A DNA stretch of 64,000 nt from Ilumatobacter sp963746265 (GTDB lineage Bacteria; Actinomycetota; Acidimicrobiia; Acidimicrobiales; Ilumatobacteraceae): NCBI GenBank assembly GCA_963746265.1, contig CAVVAM010000007.1:247241-311240 (forward strand), given 5' to 3'. A model generated the notes under the pieces. That model was not told where the DNA came from, did no database searches, and was given only the letters and a program-made list of their open reading frames with translations. Of this stretch, positions 8,809 through 16,223 are shown one piece after another (within the stretch, counting starts at the first letter, position 1; each line of letters opens with the position of its first letter). Made by a program: the position numbers and the translations under genes.

Positions 8809-9531
8809 CTACCGAACCAGTTCGATACGGATGCCGCCGTCGTCCCACTCGGGATCCATCGGCAGGCGGCTGATCGCTCGACCAGAGGCACGTCGCGCCG
8901 TCCACAACAGCGCGGCCGCCTCGTACATGTGCACCTGGCCGGCACCGTCGGGCGGCACCCGCTCGATCACGTCGTCGACGCCCGGGAGCTTGGCACGGAT
9001 CAACTCGAGTCGTTCCACGCGCCCGTCGTCGTGATACGGCGACGTCGTCAGCGGTGTGTCGCCGTTCATGTGCTGGAACGACAGCGCAGAGTTGCCGCTG
9101 TACCACGAGCGACTGTGGAACGGCTGGATCTCGGTCGCCGCTTCCTTCATCCACCGGAAATGGCGGAAGTCGTTCTTGGTCAACCACGGCTCGAGCTGCA
9201 GGGCCTCCTTGCGGCTCTTCGCGAACAGCGCCGGCCGAGACGGCACCGGGCGCAGACTGACCCGTCGTGGCCAACCGATCAGTTCTCGCGCCTCGGTGTC
9301 GCACTGCCGGAACTGGCCCTGAGGACGTTCGGGATACCCGAAGGGGATGTTGATCGCTCCGAAGTCGAACTTCGGCCGGTAGTCGAGCACCTCCATCAAC
9401 GTCTTGAGCACGAACGCCTCCTCGGCGACCGTCGTGACACCTGCCAGGCGCGCCGGCAGTACGAGCCACCCGCCAGGGCAGGGTGTCACCCCGCCGATCG
9501 CCTTGAACGGATTGTCGCGTGGCCCGGCCAT
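8809..9531 (-). CDS. DUF429 family protein
   Basis: A 240-residue protein with the marks of DUF429, a family with a predicted RNase H-like fold and unknown function: an aspartate-centred strand KFDFGAINIPFGYPE, the RQCDTEARELIG block and the following RVSLRPVPSRPALF. C-terminally it keeps MYEAAALLWTARRASG, the closing helix of that family. Start ATG 9531 lies three bases after the pilT stop on the same strand, so it is co-transcribed with pilT. No link between DUF429 and pili is known to me, so the pairing may be simple operon hitch-hiking. Confidence 0.8.
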   Translation of the reverse strand: MAGPRDNPFKAIGGVTPCPGGWLVLPARLAGVTTVAEEAFVLKTLMEVLDYRPKFDFGAINIPFGYPERPQGQFRQCDTEARELIGWPRRVSLRPVPSRPALFAKSRKEALQLEPWLTKNDFRHFRWMKEAATEIQPFHSRSWYSGNSALSFQHMNGDTPLTTSPYHDDGRVERLELIRAKLPGVDDVIERVPPDGAGQVHMYEAAALLWTARRASGRAISRLPMDPEWDDGGIRIELVR

Positions 9532-9534
9532 CGA

Positions 9535-10770
9535 TCAGCCGGTGGCGGCCGGCTCGGCCGTCCGGCCTGGCTCGTTGGTCTGGACCGCACCGTCGCCGTT
9601 CGATCCGGCGGACGCATTCTCGTCGCCGGCGCGAACACCGGAGCCGGACGTCGCCGCCTGACCGGATGCCGTCGTCGCCTGCGCCTGCGACTGTGCGCGA
9701 AGTGTGGACACCTGGGCCTGGATCTCGGCCGGGTAGGCCGACACCGACTGCGCCATCTCCATCGTCACGAGCCCCGACGTCACGAGGCGGGCGAGGTCCA
9801 TCTCGATCGTCTGCATGCCTTCGGGACCGCCGGTCGCCACGACGTTGCGCAGCTGGCGGCTCTTGCCCTCTCGGATCAGGTTCTTCACGGCCTCGGATCC
9901 CATCAGCACCTCGTAGGCCGCGACCCGACCGCCGCTGATCGCAGGCAACAGACGCTGCGAGAGCACGCCCTGCAGCGCGCCGGCCAGCATCGTCTGGATC
10001 TGGTCGCGCTTGTCGCTGGGGAACACGTCGATCATGCGGTCGAGTGCCTGGGACGCGTCGTTGGTGTGCAACGTGGCGAACACCAGGTGTCCGGTCTCGG
10101 CCAGGCTCAGCGCGATCTGGATCGACTCCAGGTCTCGCATCTCGCCCAGGAGCACGACGTCGGGGTCCTCACGAAGGGCGCTGCGAAGACCTTGTTCGAA
10201 CGACACCGCATCGGTACCGACCTCACGCTGATTGACCATGGCGACCTTGTGATGGTGGAGGTATTCCACCGGGTCCTCGATGGTCAGGATGTGCACGGGC
10301 TTGCTCTCGTTGATCCGGTCGATCATCGCCGCCAAGGTGGTCGACTTGCCGGAACCGGTCGGACCGACTGCGAGCACCAAGCCGTACGGACGGTTCAGCA
10401 AGTTGGTGACCGACCGCGGTGCGCCGAGTTCCTCGAGCGAGCGGACCCGGAACGGGATCACGCGCAGTGCCAGCGCCAACGAGTTGCGCTGGTGGTAGGC
10501 GTTCGCACGGAAGCGGCCCAGTCCGGGGATGCCGAACGAGAAGTCGACCTGATACATCTCCTGGAGTTCGCGCCGCTGGTTGTCGTCGAGCAACGACATC
10601 ACCATGCGCTCGGTGTCGGCACTCTCGAGCAGCTTGACGTTCTCGAAGCTGACCAGCGTGCCGTCGCGCCGTGCGGTCGGAGCCCGACCGACGGTCAGGT
10701 GGAGGTCGGAGGCACCGCTGTTGACGGTCGCCTGCAACAAGGTGACGAGTACTGGATCTGGATCGAACAT
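9535..10770 (-). CDS. pilT: type IV pilus retraction ATPase PilT
   Basis: A 411-residue hexameric ATPase that depolymerises pili and powers twitching. The N-terminal PAS-like domain holds SGASDLHLTVGRAP; the Walker A motif VGPTGSGKSTT lies at about residues 135-145, followed by the Asp box (LTIEDPVEYLH), Walker B (DVVLLGEMRD) and His box (TGHLVFATLHTNDA). The last 50 or so residues (after the helix ending AQVSTLRAQSQAQ) are a low-complexity Ala/Gly/Thr extension absent from typical PilT. Start ATG 10770 has the ribosome-binding site GGAAGGGAA. It is divergent from the prepilin peptidase across 47 bases, and DUF429 follows directly. Confidence 0.95.
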   Translation of the reverse strand: MFDPDPVLVTLLQATVNSGASDLHLTVGRAPTARRDGTLVSFENVKLLESADTERMVMSLLDDNQRRELQEMYQVDFSFGIPGLGRFRANAYHQRNSLALALRVIPFRVRSLEELGAPRSVTNLLNRPYGLVLAVGPTGSGKSTTLAAMIDRINESKPVHILTIEDPVEYLHHHKVAMVNQREVGTDAVSFEQGLRSALREDPDVVLLGEMRDLESIQIALSLAETGHLVFATLHTNDASQALDRMIDVFPSDKRDQIQTMLAGALQGVLSQRLLPAISGGRVAAYEVLMGSEAVKNLIREGKSRQLRNVVATGGPEGMQTIEMDLARLVTSGLVTMEMAQSVSAYPAEIQAQVSTLRAQSQAQATTASGQAATSGSGVRAGDENASAGSNGDGAVQTNEPGRTAEPAATG

Positions 10771-10817
10771 CAGAGTTCCCTTCCGCGACGACCCAGGGGG
10801 CCTAGCGTGCTGACGAG

Positions 10818-11594
10818 ATGGAGACGACACTGGTTCTTCTTGCCTGCGCCGTGATGGGGTTGTTGATCGGCTCGTTCTTGACCGTGGTGGTCGATCGCGT
10901 GCCGCGTGGCGGTTCGGTGGTCGAGCCGCCGAGCGCGTGCGGCTCGTGCGGCAATCGGTTGACGGCACTCGATCTGGTGCCGATCGGGAGTTGGGTGGCT
11001 CTGCGCGGGAAGTGTCGCCACTGCGGAACTCCGATCGGCACGGAGCCACTGATCATCGAAACGGCGACCGCTGCGCTGTTCGTCGCGTTCGGGCTGCAGT
11101 TCGGCGCCGACATCGCGCTGATCGCGTTCTGCATCATGGGCGCAGCCCTGGTGGCGCTGGTGTGGATCGACCTGCGCACCAAGCGGCTGCCGAGAGAGAT
11201 CACGTACACGGCGATGGCGCTGAGTGCACCGGTACTGGTCGTGGCCGCCCTGGTCGACGACGAGCCCGAACGGATCTGGCAGGCGGCGCTCGGCGCCGCC
11301 ATCGCCCTCGCGATCATGTGGCTGATCTACGTGGCCAGTCGCGGTGGCATGGGGGACGGAGACGTTCGCCTGGCTCCGCTGCTGGGCATGCACCTGGGCT
11401 ACCTCAACCCGGGCATCGTGCCGATCGGGCTGTTCCTCGGCTTCCTGCTCGGCGCCGTCGTCGGCGTCGTCGCCATGAGCGTGGGCAGCGCCGGACGCAA
11501 GACGGCTCTGCCGTTCGGACCGTTTCTCGCGGCCGGCGCGATCGTGGCCGTGTTCATCGGCCAGGACATCGTCGATCTGATCTGGCATGCGTGA
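10818..11594 (+). CDS. pilD: prepilin peptidase / leader methylase PilD
   Basis: A 258-residue integral membrane aspartic peptidase that removes the prepilin leader at the Gly-Phe bond and may N-methylate the new end. Seven to eight membrane segments are visible. The cytoplasmic loop carries the zinc tetrad as CGSCGNRL and CRHCGTP (about residues 41-69), and the two catalytic aspartates are in WIDLRTKRLP and GGMGDGDVRL. The protein is of typical length for the bifunctional form. It ends at the base next to the convergent pilC stop. Its partners, pilin and ATPases, flank it. Confidence 0.94.
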   Translation: METTLVLLACAVMGLLIGSFLTVVVDRVPRGGSVVEPPSACGSCGNRLTALDLVPIGSWVALRGKCRHCGTPIGTEPLIIETATAALFVAFGLQFGADIALIAFCIMGAALVALVWIDLRTKRLPREITYTAMALSAPVLVVAALVDDEPERIWQAALGAAIALAIMWLIYVASRGGMGDGDVRLAPLLGMHLGYLNPGIVPIGLFLGFLLGAVVGVVAMSVGSAGRKTALPFGPFLAAGAIVAVFIGQDIVDLIWHA

Positions 11595-12806
11595 TCACAC
11601 GTCTTCCTGCACGCCGTTCAGCACGCCGTACATGGCGGACACGAGAGCGATCGCGACGAACCCGACGACGGCACCGACGAAGATGATCATGATCGGCTCG
11701 AACATCGTCGTGAACCGCTGGATCCGGAACTCGAGTTCACGGTTGAAGTACTCGGCGGCCACCTCGAGCTGCTGATCGAGGGTACCGGTCTCTTCACCGA
11801 CCTTGAACATCTGCCGGGCGGCACCGGGGAACAGCTCGGTCTCGATCAGCGGTTGCGTGAATCCCGAGCCCTCGAGCATCTGCTGGCGAGCGATGTCGAG
11901 CTGCTCACGGTAGACGATGTTGGCGACCGCCTCGGTCGTCGTCTCCATGGCCGACGGAACGGCGACGCCGGCCACGAGCATCGTGCCGAGCACGGCGCAG
12001 AAGCGTTCGAGGATCGCGTACTCGATGATGCCACCGATCACCGGGATCTTGAGCGACAAACGTTGCCAGAGCTCCTTGCCCGTGGGATGCATCGCCAAGA
12101 ACGCGACCGTCGCGATGATCAGCAGGAAGAAGATCGCCGTGATGTACCACAGGTCGCCGAAGAACCGTGCGAAGAACAGCATCATGCGCGTCGGCAGCGG
12201 CAGCTCGGCGTCCAGTTCCTCGAACAGCGGCTTGAACTGCGGCAACACGTAGCCGGCGAGCACGAGCACGGTCACCATCGACATCGACATGACCACCAGT
12301 GGATAGGCGAGCGCGCCCACCACTTTGGAGCGGGTGTCCATCTCGCGCTTGATGAACTCGGCCAGCGAGTCGAGCGACTCGTCGAGGCGACCGGTGAGCT
12401 CGGCCGCCTGGAGGATGCCGACGTAGTAGTTCGGGAACACCTGGGGATGCTGAGCCGCCGAAGCGGAGAAGAGACCGCCGTTGCGGAGGTCGTCGACCAT
12501 CTCACCGAGCGCCCGGCGCAACGCCGGATCGGTCGATTCGTCGCCGATCGTGGTGAGCGCATCGGTGATCGGGATACCGGCCTTGACGAACACCGCCAGC
12601 TGGCGGGTGAAGTTCATCAAGTTCTTCTTCTTGACCTTCTCCTTGGTGAGCTCGAAGTCGAAGAGACCACGCGCCTCTTCGATCTTGATCGGGAACAAAT
12701 TCTGTTCCACCAGGATCGACCGGGCGGTGCCGATCGTGTCGGCTTTGGTGGTGCCCTCGATCTCGGCGCCGGCGGCGTCGATGGCGGAATAGGCGAACTT
12801 GGGCAT
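11595..12806 (-). CDS. pilC: type IV pilus inner-membrane platform protein PilC
   Basis: A 403-residue polytopic protein with two copies of the T2SF domain (about residues 70-190 and 275-395), each ending in a membrane segment. Marks are FTRQLAVFVKAGIPITDAL, LDSLAEFIKREMD and, in repeat two, FCAVLGTMLVAGVAVPSAME and FKVGEETGTLDQQLE. PilC couples PilB and PilT rotation to pilin insertion or removal. The start is ATG 12806 rather than GTG 12809, since GGGAG sits six bases upstream. It follows pilB by about 30 bases in the same operon. Confidence 0.94.
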   Translation of the reverse strand: MPKFAYSAIDAAGAEIEGTTKADTIGTARSILVEQNLFPIKIEEARGLFDFELTKEKVKKKNLMNFTRQLAVFVKAGIPITDALTTIGDESTDPALRRALGEMVDDLRNGGLFSASAAQHPQVFPNYYVGILQAAELTGRLDESLDSLAEFIKREMDTRSKVVGALAYPLVVMSMSMVTVLVLAGYVLPQFKPLFEELDAELPLPTRMMLFFARFFGDLWYITAIFFLLIIATVAFLAMHPTGKELWQRLSLKIPVIGGIIEYAILERFCAVLGTMLVAGVAVPSAMETTTEAVANIVYREQLDIARQQMLEGSGFTQPLIETELFPGAARQMFKVGEETGTLDQQLEVAAEYFNRELEFRIQRFTTMFEPIMIIFVGAVVGFVAIALVSAMYGVLNGVQEDV

Positions 12807-12837
12807 CACATGCTCCCAGGGGTGTGAGAAAGGAACG

Positions 12838-14620
12838 TCATGAGGTGAACAACGTCTTGACGACTTCGGGGATGGTGGTCACGTCGTCTTCGACGAGCTG
12901 CATGGCCTCACGCAGCATCGTGCGCATACCCTGCGCAACGGCGAGACGTCGAAGTTCTTCGGTGGTGGCCCAGCCGACGATCAGGCGGCGCAACTCGGGC
13001 GTGATCTTCAACAGCTCATAGACACCGATCCGTCCGTGGAAGCCGGTGTTGCTGCAGTAGCTGCACCCCTTGCCACGGAAGAAGTGGACCTTGTCGCTGC
13101 CTCCGGAGTGTTGGCGGAACACCGCGATCTCGTCGGCGGTCGGCTCGTACTCCTCCTTGCAGTTGTCGCAGAGACGGCGCACGAGACGCTGCGAGACCAC
13201 CGCGACGACGGCCGAGGCCACGAGGAACGCCTCGATGCCCATGTCGAGCAGACGGTGCACGGCGGCGACGGAGTCGTTGCCGTGCAGTGACGAGAGCACG
13301 AAGTGACCGGTGAGCGCCGACTGCACCGCGATCCGGGCGGTGTCGGCGTCGCGGACCTCACCGACGAGGATGACGTCGGGGTCCTGTCGGAGGAGGGCCT
13401 TGAGACCGGTGGCGAAGGTCAAGCCGGCACGCTCGTTGGTACCGACCTGGTTGATGCCGGGGAACACGTATTCGACCGGATCCTCGATCGTGGTGACGTT
13501 CTTGCCGCCCGAGTTGATCTCGAGCAGGGTCGCGTAGAGCGTCGTGGTCTTGCCGGCGCCGGTCGGACCGGCACAGATCACCATGCCGTACGGGGCGTGC
13601 ACGATCTTCGAGTAGGTGTTGTACGTCTCGCGCGGCATGCCGAGCTCGTGCAGGCCGACCATCGACTTGCTCTTGTCGAGCAGTCGCATGACGACCTTCT
13701 CACCGAACACGGTGGCCACCGTGGAGACACGTACATCGAGCGGGCGCCCGTCGACCACCGTCGAGAACTGGCCGTCCTGCGGTGCACGCTTCTCGACGAT
13801 GTTCATCGCCGACATGATCTTCAGCCGGCTGACCAGCGGATTGTGGGCCGACATCGGCAACCTGACCGCCTCGACCAGCTGACCGTCGATGCGGTAGCGG
13901 ACGCGGACCTCCTTGTCGAGCGGCTCGATGTGGATGTCGGACGCACGGTCACGCAGCGCCTGGCCGACGATTCGTGAGACGAGCTGCACCACGGGCGCCT
14001 GGTCGTCGAGGCTGACCGAGTTGATCGCCTCGTCCGCAGCCTGGCTGGCTGCGTCGGTCTCCTGGAACGAGGCGACCAACCGACCGATGTCGGCGTCGGA
14101 ACGCCACATCTGCTCGGTGTAGGACGTGACGGTCTTCGGGTCGGTGGCGAACCACTCGAACCGCTTCCCGGCGGCGGTCTCGCGCGGCTTCCCGCTTGGC
14201 GGGCGAGCAATCGGCACCCCAGACGACGACGGTTCCGCCGTGTTCGGCGATCGGCACGAAGTAGAACTTGCGCGCCACCGCCTCCTCGACGAGTGCGGCC
14301 GCTTCGGGGTTGGCCTCCGTGGCCTGGGTGTCGGCGACCTGCAGCCCGACGGCCCGACCGAGTGCGGCCGCGTACTCACGCCGGCCGACGCCGTACTTGG
14401 TGAGCACGGTGTTGCCGAACGTCCACAGCTCGCCCCGGCCATCGGTCAGGGCCTCCGCCAGCGACTCGGAGGGGAGGTGGCCTGCTTCGACGAGCGCCTG
14501 GCCCACGGCCACGCACTCCTCGACACTCTCGCCGGGGCGCTCCTCGACCGCGAGACCGCCACCCGATGCGCCGTCGCCGTCGTTCGGCCGCTTGTCGTCT
14601 TTGTTCTTGCGAAGTGCCAT
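12838..14620 (-). pseudogene. pilB: type IV pilus assembly ATPase PilB, interrupted by a frameshift near 14195
   Basis: From ATG 14620 the first frame gives an N-terminal GspE/MshEN-like domain (GQALVEAGHLPSESLAEAL to FYFVPIAEHGGTVVVWGADC) and then turns into arginine-rich nonsense. The +1 frame continues from about 14195 with RETAAGKRFEWFATDP, the linker, and a complete ATPase: ASDIHIEPLDKEVRVRYRID, Walker A AGPTGAGKTTT, TTIEDPVEYVFPG, Walker B DVILVGEVRD, the zinc tetrad CDNCKEEY/CSYCSNTGF, and a C-terminal end at 12838. All motifs needed for activity are present, so the break is one extra base (or two lost). Since pilT, pilC, pilD and pilin are intact, a sequencing error or very recent mutation seems likelier than old decay. 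Confidence 0.82.
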
Positions 14621-14631
14621 CCTGGTCCCCG

Positions 14632-15807
14632 TTACATCTCGTATCCGTCGCTGGCGGACACGCCGAGGTCTCCATCGGCAGCCGCAGCGTCGTTCTTCAC
14701 TGATTCGTTCGATGATTCGCCTCGTCGGACGAACTGGTCCGGGTTGAGCTCGATCAACGATCGCTCGATCTCCTCCAGACGATCGAGTTGCACGGCGGTG
14801 GACACGTCCATCGTGGCGTCCTGCAGTTGGGTCTCGACATCGGTCATCCGCACCGAGAGACCGTCGGTCTTCTCGGCGACGTTCTTCTCCATGCGTTCCA
14901 TCTCGATGCGCACGAGCATCGCCTCACCGGCCGCGCTCGACATCTTGTCCTTCAGTTCCTCGAGCGCATCCTGATCGATGCCCTGCACCGACTCGGCCAG
15001 ATGGTCGATGCGTCGATCGGTCTCGACGAATCGGTCGTCGAGCGACGCGACACGATCGTTGAGCACCGTCATCGTATCGTCGAGCCCCGTGCTGATCCGC
15101 CCGACATGAGCCTGGATCTCGGCGATCTTGGTGCCGGCGTCTTCCTTCATCCGGCTCTCGGCGGCGAGCAGGCGGTTGTTGAACCGGTCCTCTGCATCGT
15201 TCACCTTGGCGGAAACGGACTGGCCGACCTCGTTCTGGAAGCGACGGATCGCGGAGTCGTTGTCGTCGACCAGTTTCTTGAGCGTGTCGATCTCGGCCGC
15301 GACCTCGGTCTTCAGGGTGACACTGAGCTCGTCCTGCTTGGCCTCCATGGTCGACGACACATCGTTGAAGTAGGTGACCATCCGGGCCGCCTGCTCGTCG
15401 AATCGACGCAGGTTGGCGTCGAGCCCGTCGACTTTGCGGGCCATGGCCTCGTTGTCGTCCTTGAGCCCACCGACCACCGGGCGGACCGCCTCGGCGACCA
15501 GACCCTCGAGACCGGCAGTCGCGTCGTCCACCCGGCGGGTCTGACGGCTCTCGGAATCGGAGAGGCGCTGTTCGAGCGTCTCACGCGAGCGGTCGGCGTA
15601 CGCCTCGGCGCGGGCCTGGGACTGCTCGACCGACGCCGCGATCGCGGCCATCTGCTGCTGGAACTCCTGACGCATCTGCGCACGTTCGCTCCGGCCCTCC
15701 TCTCGGAGGCGATCGACCTCGGCTACGACTGCTGACGCGTGCCGTTCGAGCTCGGCCTGCACAGCAGCCACCAAGCCCTTCCGAAACTCGTCGATCTCCG
15801 TCGTCAT
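14632..15807 (-). CDS. long coiled-coil protein at the head of the pilB-pilC operon
   Basis: A 391-residue, highly charged, almost wholly alpha-helical protein with heptads running from about residue 10 to 360 and no membrane segment. It ends in a short disordered tail. Repeated helical blocks such as DRVASLDDRFVETDRRIDHL resemble apolipoprotein- or SMC-like amphipathic helices. Start ATG 15807 has GGGAGG about 12 bases upstream. Its stop is 12 bases before pilB, so it is the first gene of the pilus operon. I know no standard pilus component of this kind; a scaffold or polar-localising factor for PilB is a reasonable guess, not a demonstrated role. Confidence 0.75.
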   Translation of the reverse strand: MTTEIDEFRKGLVAAVQAELERHASAVVAEVDRLREEGRSERAQMRQEFQQQMAAIAASVEQSQARAEAYADRSRETLEQRLSDSESRQTRRVDDATAGLEGLVAEAVRPVVGGLKDDNEAMARKVDGLDANLRRFDEQAARMVTYFNDVSSTMEAKQDELSVTLKTEVAAEIDTLKKLVDDNDSAIRRFQNEVGQSVSAKVNDAEDRFNNRLLAAESRMKEDAGTKIAEIQAHVGRISTGLDDTMTVLNDRVASLDDRFVETDRRIDHLAESVQGIDQDALEELKDKMSSAAGEAMLVRIEMERMEKNVAEKTDGLSVRMTDVETQLQDATMDVSTAVQLDRLEEIERSLIELNPDQFVRRGESSNESVKNDAAAADGDLGVSASDGYEM

Positions 15808-16223
15808 GTCAGAAACGATCCTCCCGCTGGACCGCCACAGGTTCGTGGCGGCGAACCCCTGGTTCGGACCGAGGAGTCGCTGATGCTCCTCCACCGGTTC
15901 GAACCCTTGTCGTCGACTCGAGGTTCACTGGTGGTGGCACTCGAGCGTGGGTCACGAGGCACCTATCGGTCGAAGCTCCGGGAAGCTTGAGGAATCGCAG
16001 AGAAACCGTGTTGGCCCTGCGACACCCCCGATCTGGTGGTCTCCCGACCCGGCGCACACTCTTGTCCGGGCGAGTGTTCGCTTTTTCTCAAGATACTCGA
16101 TATCGGCCCCGATAGAGATTCGACACGTTCGAGCATCGAACCGTCCTTCCGGCCGCAACGAGGTTGCACGGGCGGGCCGCCCACCCGGTGCTCGACAGGA
16201 ACCAACCGAAGGAAACGCCTTTC
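15808..16223. other. intergenic region between the pilus operon and the conservon
   Basis: About 416 bases between divergent transcription units. No supported gene or RNA is visible. It should contain the promoters of both the coiled-coil/pilB/pilC operon and the conservon; the AT-richer stretch at about 16080-16115 is the most promoter-like part. A GGTTCGAA at 15898 resembles a tRNA T-loop but has no flanking cloverleaf. Confidence 0.5.

Noticed and set aside
14185..14200. Programmed +1 frameshifting in pilB
   Set aside because: No slippery codon with a stop in the right place is seen; PilB proteins are not known to need frameshifting, and the ligase break shows a similar context in another phase.
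15895..15910. GGTTCGAA resembling a tRNA T-loop
   Set aside because: No 5-bp T stem, anticodon arm or acceptor can be built around it.
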